A stretch of DNA of 26,425 bases from DAONDQ01 sp035402645 (GTDB lineage: Bacteria > Cloacimonadota > Cloacimonadia > Cloacimonadales > DAONDQ01): positions 1-26,425 of the forward strand of contig DAONDQ010000030.1 of assembly GCA_035402645.1 (NCBI GenBank). The letters run 5' to 3'. The notes under the pieces are model-generated. The model was not told the DNA's origin, made no database searches, and saw only the letters and a program-made list of their open reading frames with translations. The position numbers were made by a program, and so were the translations under genes. Shown here piece by piece: positions 1 to 8,780 of this stretch; position 1 is the first letter of the stretch, and the number at the start of each line of letters is the position of its first letter.

Positions 1-21
1 CCATAAGATTGTATTTTCAAC

Positions 22-49
22 TTGACGGGCTTATTTCAAGATTTATTAT
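22..49 (+). promoter_or_regulatory. putative sigma70-type promoter
   Basis: TTGACG at 22-27 and TATTAT at 44-49, separated by 16 bp, each match the housekeeping -35/-10 consensus at five of six positions. Transcription would start near 56, leaving a leader of about 30 nt before the ATG at 87. Prediction from sequence only; a second -10-like TATACT at 53-58 lacks a well-placed -35. Confidence 0.45.
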
Positions 50-86
50 ACGTATACTTTCATATGAATTCAATGAGGGAGGAACC

Positions 87-2708
87 ATGAAAACTCTTGT
101 CTCTTTCCTGATATTATTGTTAAGCTTTTCAGCGTTATTGTCAACCCAGGTATCCGGTAATCAAAGCGGGACCTGGTCTGAAGAGAATAATCCCTATATC
201 CTGATCGGTGATGTGACCGTTCCGGCCGGACAAACTCTCACTGTCAATCCGGGAGTCATTGTTCAATCACAGGGGAATTACCAGATCGACGTACTTGGAC
301 AATTAAGTGCTGTAGGAACCGAGAGTGACAGCATCCATTTTGGAATTACCGCTGATAATACAGGGGCTATCTGGAACGGCTTGAAATTCGAAAATGTAAC
401 AGGGACGAATTCTCTGAACCATTGTGATATACGTAATGCGCTGAATGGCGTCAATACCTTGGGTGCACCTGTCAATATTGATAATTGCCATTTCTATGGA
501 AATACGAAAGGAATTAACTGTTACGGCATCGGTATTGCCAATCCCTCCACCGTCATGGTTTCACATTGTTTGATAGAATACAGTAAGGAAAATGGAGTCT
601 TTATCGTTGAAAACTCAAATGTGAATATCAATAATTGTGATATTTCAAACAACGGAGTGGCTTCCACCTATCGAGGTGCAATTCAACTGAGTATACAATC
701 AACAGGAGCCTCATGCAGCCCTTATATTCAGAATAATCATATACATCATAATCGGTGGCAGGGTATCATTGGGTGGGATATCACCGCTCAAGGCACAATG
801 GCTCCGGAAATAGCATATAACAACATAGAATATAATTATACAGGTTTGTATCTGCTGAACGCTGATGGTCAGGTTCAGCATAACCAGATCAACAATAACT
901 TCATTCCAGGAAATATGAATTCAGGAGCAGGTGTGATGGTGGGAGGAGCATCTTCCACCCCCATGTTCTATGATAACACAATTACCGGCAATTTCACAGG
1001 ATTCTACCTGGCAAGTAATGCCAATCCATGCATTGGAGATTTGTCCGAAGATGTCATTACTTATTGGGGACGAAATAGAATTCAAAACAATATCGATGCC
1101 AACAATGTCCTGCATAGCATTGTCCTGTATCAGTTTACGAATTCTTCCATCGTCGTAAAGGCTGAGAACAATGATTTCGGGACTGCGGATACATTAGCCA
1201 TTGCAGCTTCCATCACCGACCATAATGATGATCCTGCCCTAGGAACGGTTGATTTCATGCCTATTTTTAATGGAACTCCCGTACAGTCAATCAGCGGAAC
1301 AATTACACCGGCATTAGGCATGTTGAGTTGCACAATAGCTGCAGTTCCAGTGGATAATCCCAGTGCTGCCGTATACGCGCAAATGAATCCAGATAATACA
1401 TATACAATTCCTTTGGATTCCCCGGGTTCCTTCTATGTAGTTGGCTATGGTTACGGGTTTGAGGACATCAATCCAACTATGACGGGAGCATATGGGGGTA
1501 TTTACTCCCCCACCCCGGTCGATGTATGGCTAACTGCTCAAGTAGGGAATATCAACTTTGAAATGCTCTCCATACCTCCCTATATGTACACTGAGGTCGG
1601 CAGTTCAGAACAGCATGAGAATTATACTCTTTTCCCACTTGAACAAGGCATATTCGTAACTCCATATAACATCGTCCCATACCTTTATGTTGATACCATG
1701 GCGTATGTCGTTAGGATTTATTCATTCCGTGATTTCTCGACCAATCCTCCCACAGAATTGATAGTCCCTTCAACAAATAATATCATGATTCAAAGATTCA
1801 GCCTCACGGTCGGTGATTCCTGGCAATCGTCAAGATGTCGCTATAACCAGGATTTAGGGCAGAACGAGTTGTACAATGTAACAAGCGAAGTGGTTCGCGA
1901 AGATGGAATTAATTTTCTAGAAGTAACGTATCTCGCTTCAATAATTGAAACAAGAACCGCAACCAATGAAATGGTCAGTAAGGATTGGCTTGTCCAAGAA
2001 TTTGGTGTTTTCAAAGAATATGAGTACAAATGGCCATTTCTCCAGTATAAAAAACAAATATTGAATATGTCTCTTGCAACAGATGATTCCTTTTTACCAC
2101 TCATTACAGGAAATAAGTGGATCTACCATTACGAAGTCCCCAACGGTCCATCAGAACTGACTTACACACCTGGAGATGCCACTAACTTCTTTTCCTGGGA
2201 ACCTACAACCGCTGGTGAAACACCATGGACTCATTATCGTTTCTACGATAATGGGAATCTGATCGCCACATTGCCAATCACGCAACTCAACTATGGTGTG
2301 CTGCAGGATTTACAGCATACTCACGATTACTACGTGACTGCCTGGAGAGATGGTGTTGAATCATCACCCAGCAACACGATCACGATCGAAGGAGTGCAGA
2401 ACCAGGACAATACTCATACAGCAGCACTGAAGAATATCAGCGTTTATCCGAACCCCTTCGGCAGTTCGGCATCACTATTGAAGATACATTTCGAATTAAA
2501 TGGCATCAAACCTGTGAATATCAGCATTTACAACCTGCGCGGACAAAAAGTCAGGACTATTCATGACGGTATTCTATCCAAAGGTGTGAAAGAATTGACT
2601 TGGGATGGCAAGGATAATGAAGGGAACCGTACCGCTTCAGGTATTTATTTCATCAAAATGAATACGGATAAGGTGACAGAAGTTCAAAAGATCGTGGTGA
2701 TAAAGTAA
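87..2708 (+). CDS. secreted right-handed beta-helix protein with FlgD-like C-terminal tail
   Basis: An 873-residue exported protein of unknown substrate. The ATG at 87 is chosen over an upstream in-frame ATG at 9 because GGGAGG lies just before it and it begins a clear signal peptide (MKTLVSFLILLLSFSALLS). Residues about 20-310 carry repeated N-rich 'hxxNxI' turns (for example NINNCDISNN, YIQNNHIHHN), typical of PbH1 parallel beta-helix repeats as in pectate-lyase folds. A long middle region has no family I recognise. A fibronectin III-like stretch lies near 690-765. The last 85 residues (YPNPF, IYNLRGQKVRTI, TWDGKDNEGNRTASGIYFIK) are the FlgD-Ig-like module seen at the end of secreted proteins in Cloacimonadota, Bacteroidota and relatives, where it can act as a sorting or anchoring domain. 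No catalytic residues can be assigned, so an adhesin or polysaccharide-binding role is as likely as an enzyme. Confidence 0.85.
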   Translation: MKTLVSFLILLLSFSALLSTQVSGNQSGTWSEENNPYILIGDVTVPAGQTLTVNPGVIVQSQGNYQIDVLGQLSAVGTESDSIHFGITADNTGAIWNGLKFENVTGTNSLNHCDIRNALNGVNTLGAPVNIDNCHFYGNTKGINCYGIGIANPSTVMVSHCLIEYSKENGVFIVENSNVNINNCDISNNGVASTYRGAIQLSIQSTGASCSPYIQNNHIHHNRWQGIIGWDITAQGTMAPEIAYNNIEYNYTGLYLLNADGQVQHNQINNNFIPGNMNSGAGVMVGGASSTPMFYDNTITGNFTGFYLASNANPCIGDLSEDVITYWGRNRIQNNIDANNVLHSIVLYQFTNSSIVVKAENNDFGTADTLAIAASITDHNDDPALGTVDFMPIFNGTPVQSISGTITPALGMLSCTIAAVPVDNPSAAVYAQMNPDNTYTIPLDSPGSFYVVGYGYGFEDINPTMTGAYGGIYSPTPVDVWLTAQVGNINFEMLSIPPYMYTEVGSSEQHENYTLFPLEQGIFVTPYNIVPYLYVDTMAYVVRIYSFRDFSTNPPTELIVPSTNNIMIQRFSLTVGDSWQSSRCRYNQDLGQNELYNVTSEVVREDGINFLEVTYLASIIETRTATNEMVSKDWLVQEFGVFKEYEYKWPFLQYKKQILNMSLATDDSFLPLITGNKWIYHYEVPNGPSELTYTPGDATNFFSWEPTTAGETPWTHYRFYDNGNLIATLPITQLNYGVLQDLQHTHDYYVTAWRDGVESSPSNTITIEGVQNQDNTHTAALKNISVYPNPFGSSASLLKIHFELNGIKPVNISIYNLRGQKVRTIHDGILSKGVKELTWDGKDNEGNRTASGIYFIKMNTDKVTEVQKIVVIK

Positions 2709-2732
2709 ATAAAGGAGAGAGATTAGTTCCCT

Positions 2733-3530
2733 CTAAGAAAGTTCATATAGATCGGTTCTTCTATCCTTGAAGGCATCGTTGTATTGAGTCACCTGCTTAT
2801 CCAATGCCAATGCAGGCTCGATACCAACGACAGCAGAATCTTCAATATCATCAGATAAGCGGAGAAGTATCTCTCCCTTTGTGCTTACAACCTGGCTCAT
2901 ACCGGTAAAATAGAGTTCCTTAATCCCATTTGCTTCTCTTCCAATGCGGTTGCATGTGATGCTGAACACACGATTCTCGAGCGAACGCGTCAGCATTGCC
3001 TGCTGACACCAGGGTAATACAAGATTCGATGGATGACATATAATCTGTGCACCTTTCAGGGCAAGAGTACGTGCTGATTCGGGGAATTGCCAGTCAAAGC
3101 AGATCATAAGACCGACCTTCACCCCGCCTTTTGCTTCAAAGACCTGGAACCCGGTATCACCCGGTATAAAATACAGCTTCTCCTCGAAGAACAAATGTGT
3201 CTTTCTATAAACATGTATATCACCTTCAGGGTTAACCAACATACAGGAATTGTAAACCCCTTCCGGGGCTTTCTCAGGAAAACCGATCACATAGCTGGTA
3301 TTCTTCTCTGCAGCCAATTTACGCATCAGGACAGCCGTGGGACCTGTATGAACATCCTCGGCAAGATCATTCACTTCCTGCTGATTGGCAAACACATACC
3401 CAGATGTCGCTAATTCAGGAAGAACCACGAGATCAGCATCCATCTTGGAGAGAAACCTCGAGATATTGAAAAGATTATCGTGTCTCTTCTTCAATAATGG
3501 CTGGAATTGGCAGATACCGACTTTGTACAT
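2733..3530 (-). CDS. carbon-nitrogen hydrolase (nitrilase superfamily amidase)
   Basis: A 265-residue cytoplasmic enzyme of the nitrilase superfamily, which cleaves non-peptide C-N bonds through a cysteine thioester. The Glu-Lys-Cys triad is visible: E39 in LPELATSGY, K110 in YRKTHLFF, and C144 in LMICFDWQFPE, at the usual spacing. The length is normal for a single-domain member. The family includes omega-amidase, N-carbamoylputrescine amidase and deaminated-glutathione amidase; the sequence alone does not let me choose. The start has GAGG about 8 nt upstream. It converges on the beta-helix gene with a gap of only 24 nt, and its 5' side borders the RAYT-type repeat array, whose first unit begins about 20 nt upstream of the ATG, so any promoter must lie within or beyond repeat DNA. 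Confidence 0.9.
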   Translation of the reverse strand: MYKVGICQFQPLLKKRHDNLFNISRFLSKMDADLVVLPELATSGYVFANQQEVNDLAEDVHTGPTAVLMRKLAAEKNTSYVIGFPEKAPEGVYNSCMLVNPEGDIHVYRKTHLFFEEKLYFIPGDTGFQVFEAKGGVKVGLMICFDWQFPESARTLALKGAQIICHPSNLVLPWCQQAMLTRSLENRVFSITCNRIGREANGIKELYFTGMSQVVSTKGEILLRLSDDIEDSAVVGIEPALALDKQVTQYNDAFKDRRTDLYELS

Positions 3531-3548
3531 ATAATAATCCTCAATACA

Positions 3549-3782
3549 TTTTGGAGTTCAAACATCCTTCGTAATCAATCAATAACCATTCATCAAGAGG
3601 ATGTGCGGACTTCAAACTCTATTCTCTGTATTATTCAATCTCTGAAGTCCGCAACGCCTTATAGAATCAGATAAACTATTATCATGATAGGCGTTTTGAA
3701 CTCCAGAATAGGATTTTGGAGTTCAAGCATCCTCCGTAATCAATCAATAACAATTCACCCAGAGGATGTGCGGACTTCAAAA
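3549..3782. repeat. array of three ~61-nt palindromic REP-like units (A1, B1, A2)
   Basis: This fills the gap between the nitrilase gene and RAYT. Unit A1 is 3553-3613 (+ orientation), B1 is 3644-3704 (- orientation) and A2 is 3718-3778 (+), each exactly 61 nt. Read in its own orientation, every unit starts GGAGTTCAAA or nearly so and ends GCGGACTTC. The arms pair through conserved G.T and T.G wobbles plus an A.C mismatch, then an inner stem: CATCCT/AGGATG in A units, ACGCCT/AGGCGT in B1. A1 and B1 form an inverted doublet with a 30-nt spacer; B1 and A2 are 13 nt apart. Neighbouring arms are also perfect inverted repeats (TGCGGACTTCA/TGAAGTCCGCA; TTGAACTCCA/TGGAGTTCAA), so alternative folds are possible. 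Confidence 0.9.
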
Positions 3783-3825
3783 TACATTTCTTTTCAAATT
3801 AATACTTAAATTGATATATAGTCTG

Positions 3826-4395
3826 CTAATTGTCAAACATATACTTGGTATCTATTCTATCCAATACAACACTTTTCACAAATTCCTCGTAAATCTTGTG
3901 TTCGAAAAACATTTGTGATATTTGCTTTGTATCTGTAATAGAATCATCGCTGTGCCCTGTTAAGGCGCTAAAGTTTGAATACATCCACTCGTGTGGTGCG
4001 TTAACAATACCTGCTTTCACTGGATTGAGATGTATATAAGCACATAAATATCCAAGATAAGCTTCATTTTGTACTTCAATATGTTGTAATTTACTTCGGA
4101 ATATGGTACCCTTGTTCATGTATTTCTTATTGTAGTAGATTGAATACTCATGGCACAGTTTATTGAAAAACACATATAATGGTGCTTCTTCTTTCTGCTG
4201 CATAAGGAAATGAAAATGATTAGGCATTAAACAATATGCAAGTAACGAAAAATCAGCTTTTGAATACCGCCCATTCATAATCTGAATGAACTTATTATAA
4301 TCATCGTAATTATGGAATAGTAAATTGCTCAGAACTGCATGATTATATATGTGATAGTACTTTCCAGCTTCAAAATTTGTCGCTTTGATTCTCAT
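3826..4395 (-). CDS. REP-associated tyrosine transposase (RAYT, Y1 HUH family)
   Basis: A 189-residue HUH single-strand nuclease of the IS200/IS605-related Y1_Tnp family. The metal-binding HUH motif is NHFHF (H60, H62) and the candidate nucleophile is Y120 in CAYIHLNPVKAG, both at typical RAYT positions. Known RAYTs bind and nick the hairpins of cognate REP sequences and are usually single-copy chromosomal genes. The start at 4395 is chosen because GGGAGGG stands 6 nt upstream; the longer reading frame begins inside repeat unit A3 and would have no ribosome site. Near-identical A-B-A repeat modules flank the gene in direct orientation on both sides, and more units lie near 7.4 kb, as expected for a RAYT and its cognate repeats. 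The coding sequence looks more A/T-rich than its neighbours, consistent with horizontal origin. It appears intact. Confidence 0.9.
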   Translation of the reverse strand: MRIKATNFEAGKYYHIYNHAVLSNLLFHNYDDYNKFIQIMNGRYSKADFSLLAYCLMPNHFHFLMQQKEEAPLYVFFNKLCHEYSIYYNKKYMNKGTIFRSKLQHIEVQNEAYLGYLCAYIHLNPVKAGIVNAPHEWMYSNFSALTGHSDDSITDTKQISQMFFEHKIYEEFVKSVVLDRIDTKYMFDN

Positions 4396-4409
4396 AAAAA
4401 CCCTCCCAA

Positions 4410-4736
4410 TATTTTGGAGTTCAAACATCCTTCGTTAACTATCAATAACTACATACTAATAGGATGTGCGGACTTCAAAATACTATTCTCTGTATTATTC
4501 ATTCTCTGAAGTCCGCAACGCCTTATAGAATTAGATAAACTATTATCACGATAGGCGTTTTGAACTCCAGAATAGGATTTTGGAGTTCAAGCATCCTCCG
4601 TAATCAATCAATAACGATTCATCAAGAGGATGTGCGGACTTCAAATTCTATTCTCTTTAAGTAACATTCTCTGAAGTCCGCAACGCCTTATAGAATTAGA
4701 TAAACTATTATCATGATAGGCGTTTTGAACTCCAGA
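4410..4736. repeat. array of four ~61-nt palindromic REP-like units (A3, B2, A4, B3)
   Basis: This fills the 347-nt gap between RAYT and hydF. Units are A3 4416-4476 (+), B2 4508-4568 (-), A4 4582-4642 (+) and B3 4673-4733 (-), all 61 nt, with spacers of 31, 13 and 30 nt. A3-B2-A4 is a direct near-copy of A1-B1-A2 on the other side of RAYT. A3's loop differs most from its siblings, yet its stem is kept and even lengthened outward (TATTTT at 4410-4415 pairs with AAAATA at 4477-4482). The last unit ends 9 nt from the hydF stop codon, where it could also serve as transcript 3'-end structure. Confidence 0.9.
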
Positions 4737-4742
4737 GAATAA

Positions 4743-5936
4743 TTACGCTTTAAAAACTCTAGTTACTCTATCCAATACTCCCTGCAACTTGGAAATTGCC
4801 AGTCCATAATTTGTGATGGGCACATTTCTTCGTTCGCATTCGATGATGCGTCTCCCCATCTCCATCTGGTTGATCATGCATCCGCCACAGTGGATGGCAA
4901 GGGCATATTCTTCGAGATTATCCGGAAAATCATGCCCCGCATAAACTTCGTAAATCAAGTCCTTCCCGGTATATTGGCTGATCCAGCGGGGAATCTTCAC
5001 CCTCCCGATATCATCAGACTGCACATGGTGTGAGCAAGCCTCTGCAATAAGGACTTTATCTCCATCTTTGAGCTTATCGAGCATCGAAGACCCTTTGAGA
5101 AGCGCATCCAGTTCACCTTTATATCGGGCAAAGAGAATGGAGAATGTTGTGAGCTTCACATCCTCAGGCACATCACCAGCTACTTTGAGCACAACCTGCG
5201 AATCGGTGATAACCAGGTCAGGCTTCTCTTTCAGAGATTCAAGTCCCGCTTCCAATTCCCTTTCCTTGGCAATTGTGACAATCACATCGTTATCGAGCAA
5301 TTCCCTGATCACTTGTACCTGGGGAAGTATGAGTCTTCCCTTGGGAGCAGCAAGATCGATCGGTACAACGAGAACCACCCTATCCCCTGCTTTCACGAGA
5401 TCGCCAACCAGAACCTTTTCCTTCATGAGATCTTCCGGGGCGAGCTTCATGAGCAGTTCCTTGCATTCCCGAATATTGTCACCGTTCATGGCTGATACGA
5501 TGATATACTGAATTCCATTATCACTACAGTAACGGATTTCATCCTCTTCAGGCTTGCGGATATCGGATTTATTGAAAATGATAAGGATAGGAATCCTGAG
5601 TTGTTGAATTTGTGTGATAAAGTCCTTTTCATAAGTGCCAAGTCCCTGTTCCCCGATCACTACGAGAGCAATATCGGTTCGATAAAGAACTTTTCTGGTT
5701 GCCTTGATGCGCATTTGACCGAGTTCACCCGTATCATCGATACCGGCAGTATCATAGAAGGTCACGGGACCAAGGGGTAACAGTTCGTAGTGCTTATCGA
5801 CAGGATCTGTTGTTGTTCCCGGCACATCTGATACAATGGCAATTTCCTGTCCTGTGAGGGCATTGATCAGGGATGATTTTCCGGCATTCCTTCTGCCTAC
5901 AAGAGCTAAAATGAGTCTTTCACCGCGTGGCGTCAT
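4743..5936 (-). CDS. hydF: [FeFe]-hydrogenase H-cluster maturation GTPase HydF
   Basis: A 397-residue scaffold GTPase on which the 2Fe subcluster of [FeFe]-hydrogenase is assembled (with HydE and HydG) before delivery to HydA in the cytoplasm. The N-terminal Era/TrmE-like G domain has a P-loop GRRNAGKS (14-21), TTTDP, DTAG and NKSD. The C-terminal cluster-binding domain has the diagnostic C-x-H (C301, H303) followed 45 residues later by HCGGC (H349, C350, C353). This signature separates HydF from other small GTPases. Its ATG overlaps the stop of the upstream lyase as ATGA, so the two are very probably translationally coupled. HydE, HydG and the hydrogenase are not in this window. The length is normal. 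Confidence 0.96.
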   Translation of the reverse strand: MTPRGERLILALVGRRNAGKSSLINALTGQEIAIVSDVPGTTTDPVDKHYELLPLGPVTFYDTAGIDDTGELGQMRIKATRKVLYRTDIALVVIGEQGLGTYEKDFITQIQQLRIPILIIFNKSDIRKPEEDEIRYCSDNGIQYIIVSAMNGDNIRECKELLMKLAPEDLMKEKVLVGDLVKAGDRVVLVVPIDLAAPKGRLILPQVQVIRELLDNDVIVTIAKERELEAGLESLKEKPDLVITDSQVVLKVAGDVPEDVKLTTFSILFARYKGELDALLKGSSMLDKLKDGDKVLIAEACSHHVQSDDIGRVKIPRWISQYTGKDLIYEVYAGHDFPDNLEEYALAIHCGGCMINQMEMGRRIIECERRNVPITNYGLAISKLQGVLDRVTRVFKA

Positions 5937-7345
5937 TCTTTATCCTTTTTCACATCCTCTTCCGTAAAGCCGAGTTTTCTCATTTGCTTCGCCGAAAGAA
6001 GTGTATCTAAATCGTGTTGTGAGATGAGATTCTTTTCTAACAGAAGTTCCCTGAAGTTGCGTTTCTCTTCCACCGCTTCCTTGAGAACTGCTTCCACCCG
6101 ATAATATCCTAATACCGGAACAAGGATCGTTGCCAGTGTCTTACTGTTGATGACATGCTCCAGGCATATGTCCTCATTCGCCTGTAAACTAATCAGGCAT
6201 TTATCACGAAGGATGGCAGAAGCATTCACCAACATATGCAGAGTCTCCAATATCGTGAACGCTATGAGGGGAAAGTACTGGTTCAGTTCAAGTTGTCCCA
6301 AGCCTGCAGCAATCGAGATCAGGTTGTCATTCGCAATGACACGCAAGGCAACCTGTCCAATGGCTTCCGGTATCACGGGATTGATCTTACCCGGCATGAT
6401 GGTTGAACCTGCCTGCATTTCAGGTAATCTGATCTCGGCTATTCCCCCATCAGGTCCCATATTCATCAGTCTCAAGTCATTCGAAATCTTCAGCAGGTTA
6501 GATGCATACGTCTTCAACATCCCGGAGATTTCCACGATTGGATCAAGATTCTGGGTAGCATCGACAAGGTTTTCACTACGGGAAATGCTCAGTCCGGTCA
6601 GTGAACGCAGGGCTTCGCCCACCTTGAATATGTATTCACGTGGGGCTCCCAATCCTGTACCAATGGCTGTACCGCCGAGATTGATAACTTTTATCCTCTC
6701 CCTGCACTTGAAAATTCTCCACCTGTCACGGGCAATCGCTTCAGCATAAGCACCGAATTCCATCCCCAATGTAAGAGGTACAGCATCCATTAATTCGGTT
6801 CTTCCCAGTTTCACGACATGACTGAATTCCTTTTCCTTTTTCTGGAATTCTTCCTGCAGAGAAGAGATTTCACGTTCCAAATCCTTCAGATAAAAGAGGA
6901 TGGCTACACGAACAGCCGTAGGATAAACATCATTCGTGGATTGGTGCATATTCACATGTTCCAGGGGAAGAACGGGGTCAGAAGAGCCAAAGTTATCAGT
7001 CAGACGCTTGTCTGCCATATATGCGATCACTTCATTGAAATTCATGTTCGTAGAGGTACCCGCTCCGCCCTGGAAAGCATCGAGAACGAACTGGTCATGG
7101 TGCTCGCCTGTAATGATCTCATCACAGACCTGGATGATGGCTTCCGCCATTTTCCCATCCAGGTAGCCCAAGTTCATGTTCACCTGGGCAGCAGCCTTCT
7201 TCACGTATGCGAATGCCTGGATGAAATAGCGATGCATTCGATATCCGGATAATGGAAAGTTGTTGATGGCACGTTGGGTCTGGCATCCCCAGGCAGCATC
7301 TTCGAGTATCTCGATAGTGCCAAGTCCGTCTGATTCTATTCTCAT
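5933..7345 (-). CDS. aspartate ammonia-lyase-like enzyme of the fumarase/aspartase superfamily
   Basis: A 470-residue lyase. The superfamily signature GSTIMPGKINPVIPE is present, as are HQSTNDVYPTA, GRTELMDAVPLTLGMEF and GGTAIGTGLGAP, which resemble aspartase (L-aspartate to fumarate plus ammonia) more than class II fumarase or argininosuccinate lyase. The start at 7345 follows GGAGG with a 5-nt spacer. The reading frame ends inside the hydF start (ATGA), placing it in one transcript with hydF. Aspartase-like genes beside H-cluster maturases occur in several anaerobes as I recall, so it may serve hydrogenase maturation rather than general aspartate catabolism; this is inference. Repeat units bracket the hydF pair: B3 after hydF and C1 just upstream of this start. 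Confidence 0.85.
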   Translation of the reverse strand: MRIESDGLGTIEILEDAAWGCQTQRAINNFPLSGYRMHRYFIQAFAYVKKAAAQVNMNLGYLDGKMAEAIIQVCDEIITGEHHDQFVLDAFQGGAGTSTNMNFNEVIAYMADKRLTDNFGSSDPVLPLEHVNMHQSTNDVYPTAVRVAILFYLKDLEREISSLQEEFQKKEKEFSHVVKLGRTELMDAVPLTLGMEFGAYAEAIARDRWRIFKCRERIKVINLGGTAIGTGLGAPREYIFKVGEALRSLTGLSISRSENLVDATQNLDPIVEISGMLKTYASNLLKISNDLRLMNMGPDGGIAEIRLPEMQAGSTIMPGKINPVIPEAIGQVALRVIANDNLISIAAGLGQLELNQYFPLIAFTILETLHMLVNASAILRDKCLISLQANEDICLEHVINSKTLATILVPVLGYYRVEAVLKEAVEEKRNFRELLLEKNLISQHDLDTLLSAKQMRKLGFTEEDVKKDKE

Positions 7346-7365
7346 CCGTTCCTCCGGGAAACGAA

Positions 7366-7527
7366 ATTCTGGAGTTCAAAACGCCAAACAAATCCAGTAT
7401 TGGAATTACTAAATAAAGGCGTTGCGGACTTCAGAGATTATTCTTTACCTTACAGTATCTGAAGTCCGTATGCCCTATCAGAAAATCTTCAAATGTTCGG
7501 ACAGCTTGGGCAATGAACTCCAGATAC
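7366..7527. repeat. diverged inverted doublet of RAYT-type repeat units (C1, D)
   Basis: C1 is 7371-7432 (+ orientation, 62 nt) and D is 7461-7521 (- orientation, 61 nt), separated by 28 nt, the same doublet geometry as beside RAYT. Outer arms keep GGAGTTCA and CGGACTTC. The C1 inner stem is ACGCC/GGCGT with an unrelated loop. In D the inner stem has become TGCCC/GGGCA, with its own outer extension GTATCT/AGATAC. The doublet occupies the whole gap between the lyase start and the exonuclease stop. Confidence 0.85.
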
Positions 7528-7532
7528 CGGTT

Positions 7533-8708
7533 TCATTTCTTCTTTAACAATCTATCTTTTCTCTTCACCCAGTCAAGAATTGCTTTCTCATCTTCGACAT
7601 TTTCCAGTAGCGAAAGGGCTTTCTCCACCCAATTTAATGCCTGCCCGGCATTTTTGCTGCTGTGTTCAGCAAAGACTGCCAACTCCCTGATGGCATACAA
7701 TTCACCCTTTTCTGCAGCCATTTCCCATAGTTTCAGTGCTTTTTCAAGTTGCTGCTCACGTTTATACAGAAAGGATAGTTGTTTCGCCACAGGCAGGTTT
7801 TCTTCGCCTAAAAGGTATTCATATATTTCAGAAGATATCTGAGCAAATCCCATATCCTCGTACAACCTACCCACAGCAAAGAGGTCTATTTCCGTGTGAG
7901 TCTTGCGGGTATTGGGAAAATCCAATTCATCTGATATCAGGTGCAGCAGGACGGGCATGCTGAGGATATCACTGCGATTGTGATTGAAGATGTTCACTAT
8001 CTCTTCCGCATTGTGGGTATCGAGATAATGGAAATACACCTGGGGAATATGTCCGCCCCATATATCCTGTGATGAATCACGCAAACTGCCGAGTATATAG
8101 TATTCAAGGCTTTCCAGCGCACAGCTTTCCAATTGATGCTTCCAGAGCCTTCTTGCCAAAGGCAGCAGATCGATGTGGGGTATGTTCTTCCATGAAAAAT
8201 CGATATTCTGCATGATGCAGCGTGTTTCCAGTAAATTGGTATCGAAGGATTTGCCGTTGAATGAAATAACGATCTTGAAGTTCCTAGCCTTTTCTACCAC
8301 AAGCTCAAGGAAGCCATTCTCAAACGCTGGATCAGAAAGGAAATATTGCTCGATGACAACCGCATTCTCCTCTATAAATCCCAAGCCCGCAAGAAAGACA
8401 AGTGTCCCTGTTCCTCCTGCCAGCCCTGTGGTTTCCGTATCGAGAAAAAGAATGTCTTCTGCTGTAAAGTCCAGCCCCTTGATCTTTGCCCATTGCAGGA
8501 TGATATCATGAATACTTGGAATCTGAACTGCGTGATTACCGACCTGAAATCCGAATGGATACTTCACAATGGTCTTGAAGACCTTCCCGTTTTCAGTCCC
8601 GATAATGGTACCTTCCATCAAATCCCAGATATCGGTTCCTGATTCCTTCTGCTGTATTGAAACAGCTTCGGTTTTTAGCGTTCTTTTGAGAATATCCAAA
8701 TCACTCAT
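7533..8708 (-). CDS. MrfB/YprB-like DEDDh 3'-5' exonuclease with C-terminal TPR-like helices
   Basis: A 391-residue RNase H-like exonuclease of the YprB type. The acidic site can be read as D90-x-E92 (FLDTETTG), D156 (NGKSFDTNLLE), and H243/D247 (HNRSD), a DEDDh arrangement with the His-x3-Asp spacing of Bacillus subtilis MrfB. After about residue 265 the sequence becomes alpha-helical TPR-like (VGRLYEDMGF..., KALKLWEMAAEKGELYAI). The start follows GGAG with an 8-nt spacer. In Bacillus, MrfA (helicase) and MrfB act together in mitomycin-lesion repair. Here the matching helicase lies upstream on the same strand with only the DUF559 unit between them, so I infer an interrupted mrfAB-type operon. 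The actual substrate in this organism is unknown. Confidence 0.85.
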   Translation of the reverse strand: MSDLDILKRTLKTEAVSIQQKESGTDIWDLMEGTIIGTENGKVFKTIVKYPFGFQVGNHAVQIPSIHDIILQWAKIKGLDFTAEDILFLDTETTGLAGGTGTLVFLAGLGFIEENAVVIEQYFLSDPAFENGFLELVVEKARNFKIVISFNGKSFDTNLLETRCIMQNIDFSWKNIPHIDLLPLARRLWKHQLESCALESLEYYILGSLRDSSQDIWGGHIPQVYFHYLDTHNAEEIVNIFNHNRSDILSMPVLLHLISDELDFPNTRKTHTEIDLFAVGRLYEDMGFAQISSEIYEYLLGEENLPVAKQLSFLYKREQQLEKALKLWEMAAEKGELYAIRELAVFAEHSSKNAGQALNWVEKALSLLENVEDEKAILDWVKRKDRLLKKK

Positions 8709-8736
8709 TCGTATAGCTCCGTATAGATTAGAAGAA

Positions 8737-8780
8737 CTAACTCTCCTGTCACTCCGTGATGTCCTCTTTTAGCATAAGGG
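8737..8780 (+). repeat. 44-nt DUF559-associated palindromic element, copy G1 (degraded)
   Basis: It begins CTAACTCTCC, continues with a small hairpin TCAC-TCC-GTGA (8749-8759), then TCCTC and AGCATAAGGG. It has the same length and order of parts as copy G3 (9272-9315), but the second stem has lost pairing. It lies 28 nt upstream of the exonuclease start and inverted relative to G2. Confidence 0.75.

Noticed and set aside
4396..4428. Longer RAYT start at 4428
   Set aside because: The extra residues would be encoded by repeat unit A3; the ATG at 4395 has a strong GGGAGGG site at proper spacing.
3549..4736. Possible CRISPR array
   Set aside because: Units alternate in orientation, the spacers are similar to each other rather than unique, and no cas genes are present.
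7122..7391. 89-codon minus-strand frame overlapping the start of the aspartase-like gene
   Set aside because: It is out of frame with the well-supported lyase and lies within its codons; no family resemblance.
3549..7527. Possible integron attC sites
   Set aside because: The structure resembles attC (conserved ends, variable hairpin interior), but the ends lack the RYYYAAC/GTTRRRY core, copies flank genes as doublets rather than singly, and no integrase is visible.
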